Notes: generated by a model from the sequence alone, not told the origin. Counted from the stretch's first letter, positions 1 through 8,093 are shown. The stretch: DNA of 17,928 nucleotides from RGIG8748 sp045576175 (GCA_045576175.1 JAZNFW010000060.1:1-17928), one strand, 5' to 3'. Numbers and translations are program-made.

Positions 1-282
1 GACTTCAACTTTGACCGCGGTGACGACTTCTACGAAATGGCAGAGCCTGTGGAAGACAGTTCCGAGGAAGAAGACGACAGCGAAGAGGACGATCTCTTCC
101 AGGACTTTATGAATAGTCTTGGTGCAGATGACGAAGATGAATTCCACGATGACCTGGATGATATTGGGGACGCACCCGAAACGGAAATACTCGAGCTCGA
201 TATAGAAGGCCTTGCACTCGACTTTGAGGAAGACCTTGGCGGTATCGACAGCAGTATAGACGAATTAAACAGTGATAATTAA
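1..282 (+). CDS. rpoB: RNA polymerase beta subunit, C-terminal fragment
   Basis: The frame is open from the first base of the window, so this is the 3' end of a gene that starts outside. The 93 visible residues are an extremely acidic tail, dominated by Asp and Glu, with one Arg, one His and no Lys. No conserved catalytic part of the beta subunit is visible. The assignment to rpoB rests on position: it ends 15 bases before rpoC on the same strand, the near-universal rpoB-rpoC order. Clostridial beta subunits often end in an acidic stretch, but this one is long. The stop is TAA at 280-282, and the ribosome binding site of rpoC begins immediately after it. An unrelated small acidic protein is possible but unlikely, because the frame has no stop upstream within the window. 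Confidence 0.82.
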   Translation, partial: DFNFDRGDDFYEMAEPVEDSSEEEDDSEEDDLFQDFMNSLGADDEDEFHDDLDDIGDAPETEILELDIEGLALDFEEDLGGIDSSIDELNSDN

Positions 283-297
283 GAAAGGAGATTAGCT

Positions 298-3200
298 ATG
301 TCAGAAAACATGATTGTTGAAGAAAAGAGCTTCAGTTCCATCAAAATCGGTTTGGCTTCTCCGGAAAAGATAAGAGAATGGTCTCATGGCGAGGTTAAAA
401 AGCCCGAGACTATAAACTACAGAACCTTGAAACCCGAACGCGACGGACTTTTCTGCGAAAGAATTTTCGGACCCACAAAGGACTGGGAATGTTTCTGCGG
501 TAAGTACAAGAGAATTCGCTACAAGGGTATAGTTTGCGATAAGTGCGGAGTTGAGGTTACCCGTTCCAAAGTAAGAAGAGAGCGTATGGGCCACATTGAG
601 CTTGCAGCTCCTGTATCTCACATTTGGTATTTCAAGGGTATTCCCAGCCGTATGGGTCTTATTCTCGACATAAGCCCCAGAATACTTGAAAAGGTACTCT
701 ATTTTGCGTCATACATTGTAATTGATGCCGGAAAGACAAACCTTGAGGAAAAGCAAATCCTTTCTGAAAACGAATACAGAGAAGCAGTGGAAAAGTATGG
801 TACAGACGGCTTTAAGGCATCCATAGGTGCCGAAGCTATCAAGGAGCTTTTAACTGCAATAGATCTGGAAGAACTCTCCAGTGAGCTAAAGGAAGAGCTT
901 GAGACTGCACAAGGACAGAAGAAGACAAGAATTGCAAAGAGACTCGAAGTTGTAGAATCCTTCAGACTCTCAGGCAATCGCCCCGAGTGGATGATTATGG
1001 ATGTAATCCCTGTTATTCCTCCCGAAATTCGTCCTATGGTACAGCTCGACGGCGGCAGATTTGCCACATCTGACTTAAATGACCTCTACAGAAGGGTTAT
1101 AAACAGAAACAACAGATTAAAAAGACTTTTAGAGCTCGAAGCACCCGACATCATTGTCCGCAACGAAAAGAGAATGCTTCAGGAAGCTGTAGATGCTCTC
1201 ATAGACAACGGCAGACGCGGAAGACCCGTTACAGGCCCCGGAAACAGACCCCTTAAGTCCCTTTCCGATATGCTCAAAGGTAAGCAGGGTCGTTTCCGTC
1301 AGAACCTTCTTGGTAAGCGTGTTGACTATTCCGGCCGTTCGGTTATCGTTGTAGGACCCGAACTTAAGATTTATCAGTGCGGGCTTCCAAAGGAGATGGC
1401 TCTCGAACTCTTTAAGCCATTTGTAATGAAGAAACTCGTGTCCGACGGACTTTGCCACAACATAAAGAGTGCAAAGCGTATGGTAGAGAGAGTAAGACCC
1501 GAAGTATGGGATATATTGGAAGATGTAATAAAAGAACATCCCGTTCTTTTAAACCGTGCTCCTACACTTCACAGACTTGGTATTCAGGCGTTTGAGCCTA
1601 TCCTTGTAGAAGGTAGAGCATTAAAGCTTCATCCTCTTGTATGTACAGCGTTCAACGCCGACTTCGACGGTGACCAGATGGCTGTTCACGTACCTCTTTC
1701 TCCCGAGGCACAGGCAGAGGCAAGATTCCTTATGCTTTCTGCAAACAACCTCTTAAAGCCTCAGGATGGTAAGCCTGTAACCGTACCTACACAGGATATG
1801 GTTCTTGGTAGTTACTACCTTACAATAAACAAGCCCAAGGAAGTTAAGATTACCGATCCCGGTGACACAGGCTTTGAAGTGGGCGATGTAGTTTGCTACT
1901 TAAGTAATCAGGAATTCAACAAAAACAGCAAAAAGGCTATAAGAAGAGGTGCTTCTCTTAAGAGAATGAATGCCGAGCTCGAAGAGGCAGGAAAGAAACC
2001 TGCACAGTTTACCGAAGAGGGTTGCTTCCCCGGTGAAAAGGGCGAAGGCAAGTACTTTAAGGACTACGACGAAGTTCTTATGGCATACAATATGGGTGAA
2101 CTTGAGCTTCATGCACCTATTAAGGTTATAAACAAGCGCGTTGTAGACGGTGTTACCTACGAGGGCATAATAGATGCAACTGCAGGTAAGATTATATTCA
2201 ACAGCGAGGTTCCCCAGGATATAGGTCTTGTAGACAGAACAGTATCCGACACCGATTCTTATGAAGAAAAGGCACAGAAATACCTCCAGCTCGAAGTTGG
2301 TATGGAATTTACTGCCGATAAGAAAGGTCTTGGCAAAATCCTTGACAAGTGCATAAGAACTCACGGTACAACAGATTCCGTAACAGTTCTCGATGCTATC
2401 AAGTCTTTGGGATACAAGTTCTCCACAAAGGGTGCGCTCACAATCAGCGTATTCGATATGAATATACCCCAGTCCAAGTACGGAAGACTTGAAGATGCCC
2501 AGAAGGCTGTAGATAAACTCACAAAGCAGTACAAGAGAGGTCTTATCACAGACGAAGAAAGATACGAAAAGGTTATAGGCGCTTGGAACAGTGCAGTTGA
2601 TGATATTTCCGATGCTCTTATGGAAAATCTCGACCAGTATAACCCCATCTACATGATGGCTACATCCGGTGCCCGTGGTAGTAAGGACCAGATCAAACAG
2701 CTTTGCGGTATGCGTGGACTTATGGTGGATACCACAGGTAAGGCTATAGAAATTCCGATTAAGGCTAACTTCCGTGAAGGTCTTAATGTTTTGGAATACT
2801 ACATTTCCACACACGGTGCGCGTAAAGGTCTTACCGATACAGCGCTCAGAACTGCTGACTCCGGTTACCTCACAAGAAGACTTGTTGATGTATCTCAGGA
2901 TGTTATCATCCGTGAGGATGACTGCGGTACTGAAGAAGGTATTGTTGTTAAGAAGATTGCTATTGCAGTTGGTAATGACGAGGAAGTTATAGAAAGCTTC
3001 AGAGACAGACTTATCGGAAGAACAGCATTAGAAGATATTGTTCATCCCGAAACAGGTGAAGTTCTCGTTGAGGCAAATTCGCTTATGAGCGAAAGCATTG
3101 CAACTATGGTTGCAGATGCAGGCGTAACCGAAGCCAAGATAAGAAGCATCCTGACATGCGAATCCAGAATTGGTATATGTGCTAAATGCTACGGCTCCAA

Positions 3201-4062
3201 CCTTTCCTCCGGAGAAATGGTAGATGCCGGCGAAGCAGTAGGTATCATAGCTGCGCAGTCCATCGGTGAACCCGGTACACAGCTTACCATGAGAACATTC
3301 CATGCCGGCGGTGTTGCGGGTGACGATATCACACAGGGTCTCCCCAGAGTTGAAGAACTCTTCGAAGCAAGAAGACCTAAGGGCGTTGCTATAATTGCAG
3401 AAGAAGCAGGTACTGTAAAGATAGAGGAAACACAGAAGAAGAGAGAAGCTGTCATCACTACAGAAGATGGCATAACTCACAACTATCTCATTCCTTACGG
3501 TTCCAGACTTAAGGTTTCCGATGGCGATACTGTTACACTTGCTCAGGAGCTTACAGAGGGTGCTATATATCCTCAGGATTTACTTCGAGTTATGGGAAAA
3601 GACGGTATCAAGGCTGTTACCGATTATCTTATCCAGGAAGTACAGAGAGTGTACAGACTCCAGGGTATCGATATCAACGATAAGCATATCGAAGTTATCG
3701 TACGCCAGATGATAAGAAAGGTAAAGGTAACCGAACCCGGTGAAACCGACCTTCTCATAGGCTCTCTCATAGACCGTGCAGAATTCGAGGCAGAACGCCG
3801 CAAGGCAGTTGCCGACGGCAGAAGAGAACCTGAATGTGAGGCTGTTCTCCTCGGTATTACCAAGACAGCACTTGCTACAGACTCATTCCTTTCTGCTGCA
3901 TCCTTCCAGGAGACAACAAGAGTTCTCACAGATGCTGCCATAAAGGGCAAGAAAGACCCGCTTATAGGTCTTAAAGAAAATGTAATAATAGGTAAACTCA
4001 TCCCTGCAGGAACAGGACTTCCTGTTTACCAGGATGTTGAAATTGTAACACCTATAATCTAA
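298..4062 (+). CDS. rpoC: DNA-directed RNA polymerase subunit beta'
   Basis: This is the largest catalytic subunit of RNA polymerase, 1254 residues. The N-terminal zinc site is C65, C67, C80 and C83. The Mg-binding active-site motif NADFDGDQM is at residues 453-461. The second zinc site is C876, C954, C961 and C964. The trigger-loop segment beginning MRTFHAGG is at about residue 998, and the bridge-helix segment GARGSKDQIKQL precedes it. The start at 298 has an AAGAAAGGAG site at 281-290, seven bases upstream; a second in-frame ATG at 310 is less well placed. The protein is somewhat longer than the B. subtilis homologue (about 1200). Part of the excess appears to be an insertion at about residues 511-578, between the conserved GSYYLT and GEKGEGK segments. 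It is presumably co-transcribed with rpoB and is followed by a strong terminator. Confidence 0.99.
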   Translation: MSENMIVEEKSFSSIKIGLASPEKIREWSHGEVKKPETINYRTLKPERDGLFCERIFGPTKDWECFCGKYKRIRYKGIVCDKCGVEVTRSKVRRERMGHIELAAPVSHIWYFKGIPSRMGLILDISPRILEKVLYFASYIVIDAGKTNLEEKQILSENEYREAVEKYGTDGFKASIGAEAIKELLTAIDLEELSSELKEELETAQGQKKTRIAKRLEVVESFRLSGNRPEWMIMDVIPVIPPEIRPMVQLDGGRFATSDLNDLYRRVINRNNRLKRLLELEAPDIIVRNEKRMLQEAVDALIDNGRRGRPVTGPGNRPLKSLSDMLKGKQGRFRQNLLGKRVDYSGRSVIVVGPELKIYQCGLPKEMALELFKPFVMKKLVSDGLCHNIKSAKRMVERVRPEVWDILEDVIKEHPVLLNRAPTLHRLGIQAFEPILVEGRALKLHPLVCTAFNADFDGDQMAVHVPLSPEAQAEARFLMLSANNLLKPQDGKPVTVPTQDMVLGSYYLTINKPKEVKITDPGDTGFEVGDVVCYLSNQEFNKNSKKAIRRGASLKRMNAELEEAGKKPAQFTEEGCFPGEKGEGKYFKDYDEVLMAYNMGELELHAPIKVINKRVVDGVTYEGIIDATAGKIIFNSEVPQDIGLVDRTVSDTDSYEEKAQKYLQLEVGMEFTADKKGLGKILDKCIRTHGTTDSVTVLDAIKSLGYKFSTKGALTISVFDMNIPQSKYGRLEDAQKAVDKLTKQYKRGLITDEERYEKVIGAWNSAVDDISDALMENLDQYNPIYMMATSGARGSKDQIKQLCGMRGLMVDTTGKAIEIPIKANFREGLNVLEYYISTHGARKGLTDTALRTADSGYLTRRLVDVSQDVIIREDDCGTEEGIVVKKIAIAVGNDEEVIESFRDRLIGRTALEDIVHPETGEVLVEANSLMSESIATMVADAGVTEAKIRSILTCESRIGICAKCYGSNLSSGEMVDAGEAVGIIAAQSIGEPGTQLTMRTFHAGGVAGDDITQGLPRVEELFEARRPKGVAIIAEEAGTVKIEETQKKREAVITTEDGITHNYLIPYGSRLKVSDGDTVTLAQELTEGAIYPQDLLRVMGKDGIKAVTDYLIQEVQRVYRLQGIDINDKHIEVIVRQMIRKVKVTEPGETDLLIGSLIDRAEFEAERRKAVADGRREPECEAVLLGITKTALATDSFLSAASFQETTRVLTDAAIKGKKDPLIGLKENVIIGKLIPAGTGLPVYQDVEIVTPII

Positions 4063-4066
4063 TCAC

Positions 4067-4105
4067 AAAATGCCGAAAGGAATCGCTTCCTTTCGGCATT
4101 TTTGA
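4067..4105 (+). terminator. Intrinsic terminator after rpoC
   Basis: A perfect 16-bp stem (4067-4082 with 4087-4102) has a four-base TCGC loop and runs into a T tract. It starts five bases after the rpoC stop and would end the rpoBC transcript. The right arm and T tract lie directly against the -35 box of the next promoter. Confidence 0.95.
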
Positions 4106-4140
4106 CTTGTTTTTTGTGGAAATATGTGATATAATATTTT
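4091..4140 (+). repeat. Terminator-promoter module, copy 1
   Basis: These 50 bases hold the right arm of the rpoC terminator, its T tract and the next promoter. They match 6631-6680 at 40 of 50 positions without gaps (my own count). The first ten bases are identical, the -35 TTGTTT and the GTGAT before the -10 are shared, and the 17-base spacer is the same. Similarity ends abruptly on both sides, so this looks like a small module rather than a gene duplication. Confidence 0.6.
4107..4135 (+). promoter_or_regulatory. Sigma-A promoter for the CNNM gene pair
   Basis: The -35 box is TTGTTT (4107-4112), followed by a 17-base spacer and a consensus TATAAT -10 box (4130-4135) preceded by TGA, an extended -10. 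It sits immediately downstream of the rpoC terminator and about 50 bases upstream of the next start codon. A ribosome binding site GAGGAG is at 4168-4173. Confidence 0.85.
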
Positions 4141-4184
4141 GGAATGCTATTTAAAATTACTATTTATGAGGAGTTGGTTAGTTT

Positions 4185-5207
4185 ATGGACGATAGTCCTG
4201 CCGTCTATTTGATTTCGATTTTAGCATTGTTGTTATTTGCAGCCTACTTTGCAGGTGCAGAGATTGCTCTTGCATCGGTAAACCGTATCAGGCTGGAAAA
4301 CAGGGCAGAAGATGGAGACAAGCGTGCCAGACGCGTAATCTACATTCTGGACCATTTTGACAAGGCTCTTACTACCTTGCTAATTGGTACAAATGTAACC
4401 CACGCGGGAATTGCAACGCTTTCCACTGTGTTTACCTACACCCTGTTCGACAGTATTGAGGCTATGCCTGATTATGCGGTAACAATATCCACCATTGTCT
4501 CAACGATAATTGTATTTTTGATAGGTGAAATGATTCCCAAGGCTTTTGCCAAGGCCTGCAACGAAAAGTTTGCCCTTGCAATATCCGGTTCTTTAACCTT
4601 TCTTATGAAGGTTATGACGCCTGTCAGCTTTTTCTTTTCCAGCATCAGTGAGATTGTGAGCCGTCCTTTTAAGAAAAAGGCGGAAGAAACACCCACTGTA
4701 ACTGAGGAAGACCTCTACGACATTATCGAAACCTTTGTAGAAGAAAACGATCTTGATGAAGAAACCGAAGAACTGGTACAAAACGCTATAGATTTTTCTG
4801 CTCGCACTGCAAAGGATGTTATGACACCGTGGGATAAGGTTGTACATATATGCGAAAATGACACTACTGAGAAAATTTTAGAATGCATAAAAAACACTAC
4901 CTTTTCTCGTTTGCCGGTTGTAAATGATGCCGGCAAGGTTATTGGTACTATGAGCATTCGAGTTTTCCTTAAGTGTTATTATAAGAAAGAAAATTTCAAT
5001 GTACGCGAAATTATGGGCAGCGCCGCGATTATTAGCGATGATACTCCGGTTGATGACCTTCTTAGTACTCTTTCTACAAACAGAACCCATATTGCCTATG
5101 TTCAATCTGCAGGAAATATTCTTGGAATTATTACCGTAGAGGACATTTTGGAAGAACTTGTGGGTGAGATCTACGACGAAATGGAAGGAGGAAATGAAAA
5201 TGGGTAA
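4185..5207 (+). CDS. CNNM/CorC-type membrane protein with CBS pair, lacking the CorC C-terminal domain
   Basis: This 340-residue protein belongs to the HlyC/CorC/CNNM family, linked to divalent cation (Mg, Co) transport or efflux at the cytoplasmic membrane. Residues 1-160 form a DUF21/CNNM transmembrane domain: a first helix at about 6-26 running into AGAEIALASVN, then LLIGTNV at 65-71 and the family signature GEMIPKAFA at 114-122. A CBS pair covers about 205-335, with DVMTPW at 211-216 and TVEDILEELVG at 317-327. The protein stops directly after the CBS pair, so the usual C-terminal CorC_HlyC domain is absent. The start at 4185 has GAGGAG at 4168-4173. Its 3' end overlaps the start of a paralogue, which suggests translational coupling and possibly a heteromeric complex. 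The cation specificity is not visible. Confidence 0.93.
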   Translation: MDDSPAVYLISILALLLFAAYFAGAEIALASVNRIRLENRAEDGDKRARRVIYILDHFDKALTTLLIGTNVTHAGIATLSTVFTYTLFDSIEAMPDYAVTISTIVSTIIVFLIGEMIPKAFAKACNEKFALAISGSLTFLMKVMTPVSFFFSSISEIVSRPFKKKAEETPTVTEEDLYDIIETFVEENDLDEETEELVQNAIDFSARTAKDVMTPWDKVVHICENDTTEKILECIKNTTFSRLPVVNDAGKVIGTMSIRVFLKCYYKKENFNVREIMGSAAIISDDTPVDDLLSTLSTNRTHIAYVQSAGNILGIITVEDILEELVGEIYDEMEGGNENG

Positions 5208-6474
5208 TTTTATTGTAATTATCATTTGCCTTATCTTTTCGGCCTTTTTCTCGTCTTCAGAGATTGCGTTTGCTTCCGCTAATAAACTTCGTTTAAAGAG
5301 AGCTGCGGAAGAAGAAAAGGGGACAACCTCTTCTAAATTGGCATACGAAATTTATAATAATTACGAAAGTGCTCTGGCTACAATCCTTATTGGTAATAAC
5401 CTTGTGAATATAGCCTCGGAATCGGTGGCAACTGTTATTGTCATTGGCCTTTTGGGCGCATCTGACGCCTGGATTGCTACGGTTGTGATGACAGTAATAG
5501 TGTTGATTTGCGGTGAGATTGTGCCAAAGATTGTGGTAAAAACCATGCCGGAAACTTTCTCAACACTCTTTGCAATACCGCTTTATGCGCTTATGATAAT
5601 CACAAAGCCTTTTGTTGTGGTTGTGGATGCAATTGTTAAACTGGTTTCTCATCTTTGGAGAAAAAGTGTGGACGATGCTCCGATAAGCAAAGAAGAACTG
5701 GAAACCATTCTGGACACCGTTGAAGACGAAGGAGTCATCGACGAGGAAAAATCCGACCTTCTTCACAGTGCCTTCGATTTCAATGAGGTGCAGGCATACG
5801 AGATTATCACTCCTCGTGTAGATATGACCGCTATCGACGCCGATTGCGACAGGGAAAAAATGTTGGAAGTCATTCTGGATTCCACTTACACGCGTATCCC
5901 GGTATACAAAGACACAATTGACAACATTATCGGTGTTTTGCATGTGAATCTGGTAATGCGTGCACTGACGGAAAATCCCGATGCAGATATTTTGGCTTCG
6001 CTCATAGAACCGGTTTTTGTACACAAGACAATGCCTCTTGATGATGTGCTTGATATGATGCGTATAAAGCGTAATCACATAGTTATCGTTACAGATGAAT
6101 ACGGTGGCGTGATGGGCATACTGACCATGGAGGATGTACTGGAACAGCTTGTTGGCGATATCTGGGACGAAAACGACGAGATAGAGCCTGAGGTTGTAGA
6201 ACTTTCGGACGGAATCTTCGAAATCGACGGAGATATGCGAATTGAAGATTTCTTCGACGAGGTGGAGTTTGACGACCGCGATTTTGATGATGACAACGCT
6301 ACTGTAGGCGGATTTGTTGTACAACAGCTCGGCCATTATGCAGAGTCCGGTGAAAAGGTAGATTACGAAAATCTTTCCTTTACCGTTTTGGAAACGGATA
6401 ACCGCCGAATTGAGCGACTGAAGGTGGAAATTCTTCCGGAAGAGGAAGAACCCGAGGAAGAAAAACCTGAATAA
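5200..6474 (+). CDS. CNNM/CorC family protein with CBS pair and CorC_HlyC domain
   Basis: This 424-residue paralogue of the preceding gene has the full family layout. The CNNM/DUF21 membrane domain spans about 1-155, with SSSEIAFASANKL at 18-30, IGNNLVNIAS at 64-73 and GEIVPKIVV at 105-113. The CBS pair spans about 195-325, with ITPRVDM at 203-209 and DEYGGVMGILTMEDVLEQLVG at about 299-319. The CorC_HlyC domain lies at about 330-412, including ATVGGFV at 367-373, followed by a Glu/Pro-rich tail. I chose ATG 5200 because AAGGAGG at 5185-5191 lies eight bases upstream. ATG 5194 is only two bases from that site, and an ATG at 5158 has none. The start lies inside the last codons of the upstream gene (8-base overlap), so translation is probably coupled. 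The gene is closed by the terminator at 6511. Confidence 0.94.
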   Translation: MGNFIVIIICLIFSAFFSSSEIAFASANKLRLKRAAEEEKGTTSSKLAYEIYNNYESALATILIGNNLVNIASESVATVIVIGLLGASDAWIATVVMTVIVLICGEIVPKIVVKTMPETFSTLFAIPLYALMIITKPFVVVVDAIVKLVSHLWRKSVDDAPISKEELETILDTVEDEGVIDEEKSDLLHSAFDFNEVQAYEIITPRVDMTAIDADCDREKMLEVILDSTYTRIPVYKDTIDNIIGVLHVNLVMRALTENPDADILASLIEPVFVHKTMPLDDVLDMMRIKRNHIVIVTDEYGGVMGILTMEDVLEQLVGDIWDENDEIEPEVVELSDGIFEIDGDMRIEDFFDEVEFDDRDFDDDNATVGGFVVQQLGHYAESGEKVDYENLSFTVLETDNRRIERLKVEILPEEEEPEEEKPE

Positions 6475-6510
6475 AGATAAAAGTTCTGCGGAAAATATAA
6501 AACATATAAC

Positions 6511-6545
6511 CCGACCTGTGTTTAAAATCACAGGTCGGATTTTTA
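6511..6545 (+). terminator. Intrinsic terminator after the CNNM pair
   Basis: A perfect 10-bp GC-rich stem (CCGACCTGTG at 6511-6520 with CACAGGTCGG at 6529-6538) has an eight-base loop and is followed by ATTTTTATT. It lies 36 bases after the stop of the second CNNM gene. Confidence 0.9.
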
Positions 6546-6610
6546 TTGTAAAAGGATTTACTTGCCGAAAAAACAAAATAGTTCTTAAAAAATAAAAATA
6601 TCATTAGAAA

Positions 6611-6643
6611 AAGCCGAAAGACTGCACTTATTTCGGCATTTTT
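6611..6643 (+). terminator. Weak second terminator hairpin, related to the rpoC terminator
   Basis: A 7-bp stem (GCCGAAA at 6613-6619 with TTTCGGC at 6631-6637) has an 11-base loop and is followed by ATTTTT. The right arm and T tract are identical to those of the rpoC terminator, while the left arm and loop have diverged. With the stronger terminator only about 70 bases upstream, its effect is uncertain. Confidence 0.5.
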
Positions 6644-6680
6644 GGGTTGTTTTTTGGAGATTTTTGTGATAGAATAATTA
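6631..6680 (+). repeat. Terminator-promoter module, copy 2
   Basis: This matches 4091-4140 at 40 of 50 ungapped positions, covering a hairpin arm, T tract, -35 box, spacer length and extended -10. See copy 1. Both copies precede genes for membrane proteins, but those proteins are not homologous. Confidence 0.6.
6647..6675 (+). promoter_or_regulatory. Promoter of the MFS-peptidase operon
   Basis: The -35 box is TTGTTT (6647-6652), followed by a 17-base spacer and a -10 box TAGAAT (6670-6675) preceded by TGA. The -10 differs from consensus at one position, so it is probably weaker than the copy at 4107. The nearest downstream gene is the MFS transporter at 6811. Confidence 0.75.
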
Positions 6681-6729
6681 TAACTGTGTAATTTGTTTGA
6701 ATGAGGTTTAAAAACAAGATTTTCAACTA

Positions 6730-6759
6730 TTTAATATTATTAAAAAGCTTGAAAAGCTT
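6730..6759 (+). promoter_or_regulatory. Adjacent inverted repeats in the MFS leader, possible operator
   Basis: Two short palindromes abut. One is TTTAAT-att-ATTAAA (6730-6744); the other is AAGCTT-gaa-AAGCTT (6745-6759). They lie between the promoter and the start codon, where a repressor site or an RNA hairpin could act. No regulator gene is adjacent, so the role is a guess; AT-rich leaders produce such repeats by chance. Confidence 0.3.
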
Positions 6760-6810
6760 CTTTTAAACAATATGGTTACAAATATTTTCAACTTGATGGG
6801 AGTGTATTTT

Positions 6811-8070
6811 ATGAAAGTTACAAAAAAACTGGACTACCAATGGGTGATTGTGGCACTTAGCTTTCTTATGATTTTTATATCAGTGGGCGTGTGCACAACA
6901 ACGAAGGGTATATTTGTTGTACCAATATGTGACGCTCTTAACATCACTCGAAGCGCATACTCACTGCATTCGAGCTTCCAGTATGTTACAACATTTATAA
7001 TGAGTATGTTTTTCGGAACTTTTGTTGCAAAGTTCGGAATCAAAAAGCTTATTGTAGCAGGACAGGTCGCTTTAATACTTGCAAATGCCGTGTTTATTTT
7101 CAGTAAGACCGCTGCAGCTTTTTGTGTTGGCGGTGTTATTATGGGTATAGGTTGTGCGTGGACTGCAACCTCCATGGTAGGAACCATTGTTAACCGCTGG
7201 TGCACAAAACATCAGGGTACCATAATGGGTGTTATCTTTGCAGCAAATGGTGTCGGCGGTGCTCTTGGCACAATGATACTTACACCTATAATATATCAGG
7301 ATACCTATGGATACAGAAATGCATATCTTTTTAAAATAATTACACTTCTTGTAATCGGACTTTTGCTTTTGTTCTTCTTCAGAGAAAATCCGGAAGAAAA
7401 CGCCATTACAGCCGAGGGTGGAAAGAAAAAGTCAAAGCTTGGATGGGAAGGTATTTCCTTTGCTGTTGCAAAGAAAAAGTGGTTTTTCTATGGTGCTGCT
7501 GCCTGTGCTCTTATTGTAGGTATGATTATGCAGGGCGTAAATACTGTTATGGCGGCACACTTTGATGATGTTGGTTTTGGTGCCGATTACATAGCAACTG
7601 TTGTAAGTGTGTATTCTGTTACACTGGCGCTTGGAAAATTTTTCTCCGGTGTTATATACGACAAGTTTGGCTTTAGAACAAACATATTCTTATGCACAAT
7701 ATCAATGTTTTTATCTTTAGTGCTTATGTGTGTTCTGGATACATCTGCAACTGGCAGAGTCTTTGCTATGATAGCAGGAATACTCACCGGTATTGCACTC
7801 CCCTTGGAAACCATTCTTATACCGATTTACATAGGCGAAATGTTTGGCGATAAGGACTTTAGCAGAATAGTAGGTATATTTGAAGCACTTACAAATGCCG
7901 GTTTTGCGCTTGGTATACCTCTTATGAACCTTGCATTTGACTTCTACGGAAGCTATAATAACTCATTTATCATAAGTGCAGTTTGTATGGCGGCGGTGTT
8001 TGTAGTGCTTAATCTTGTGTTAAACAGTGCAAGAAGGCTTAAAAATCAGGACAATAAAGAAAGCATATAA
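6811..8070 (+). CDS. MFS transporter, OFA-like (oxalate/formate antiporter-like) group
   Basis: This 419-residue integral membrane protein has the 12-helix pattern of the major facilitator superfamily. Hydrophobic helices are packed in two halves, split by a charged cytoplasmic loop at about 191-225 that contains a short Lys-rich patch. The motif-A-like loops between helices 2-3 and 8-9 are visible: GTFVAKFGIKKL at 69-80 and GVIYDKFGFRTN at about 280-291. Internal Gly-rich segments and the TTKGIFVVP region after helix 1 resemble the OFA and monocarboxylate-type groups, but the substrate cannot be read. I start it at ATG 6811, preceded by GGGAGTG at 6798-6804; a longer in-frame ATG at 6772 has no ribosome binding site. 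It is the first gene of a run with two M20 peptidases and a tautomerase, which suggests it imports their substrate. Confidence 0.9.
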   Translation: MKVTKKLDYQWVIVALSFLMIFISVGVCTTTKGIFVVPICDALNITRSAYSLHSSFQYVTTFIMSMFFGTFVAKFGIKKLIVAGQVALILANAVFIFSKTAAAFCVGGVIMGIGCAWTATSMVGTIVNRWCTKHQGTIMGVIFAANGVGGALGTMILTPIIYQDTYGYRNAYLFKIITLLVIGLLLLFFFRENPEENAITAEGGKKKSKLGWEGISFAVAKKKWFFYGAAACALIVGMIMQGVNTVMAAHFDDVGFGADYIATVVSVYSVTLALGKFFSGVIYDKFGFRTNIFLCTISMFLSLVLMCVLDTSATGRVFAMIAGILTGIALPLETILIPIYIGEMFGDKDFSRIVGIFEALTNAGFALGIPLMNLAFDFYGSYNNSFIISAVCMAAVFVVLNLVLNSARRLKNQDNKESI

Positions 8071-8093
8071 TATAATTTAACGAGGTTTTTAAA

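Larger units (their letters stand above)
6475..6810 (+). other. Intergenic region between the CNNM pair and the MFS operon
   Basis: No gene was found in this 336-base stretch. It holds a strong terminator (6511-6545), a weaker hairpin with a T tract (6611-6643), a promoter (6647-6675), and a leader of roughly 130 bases with two small inverted repeats (6730-6744 and 6745-6759). An extra TGCCGAAA at 6563-6570 could pair with TTTCGGCA at 6631-6638 instead of the nearer arm. Confidence 0.7.

Noticed and set aside
1900..2814. Antisense open frame of about 300 codons inside rpoC
   Set aside because: It lies wholly within a highly conserved gene, has Cys/Leu/Tyr-rich low-sense composition and no recognisable domain. 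It is a by-product of rpoC codon usage.
5560..6576. Antisense open frame of about 340 codons opposite the second CNNM gene
   Set aside because: The plus strand encodes a clear CNNM-CBS-CorC protein. The antisense product has no domain, and its reading spans the terminator at 6511.
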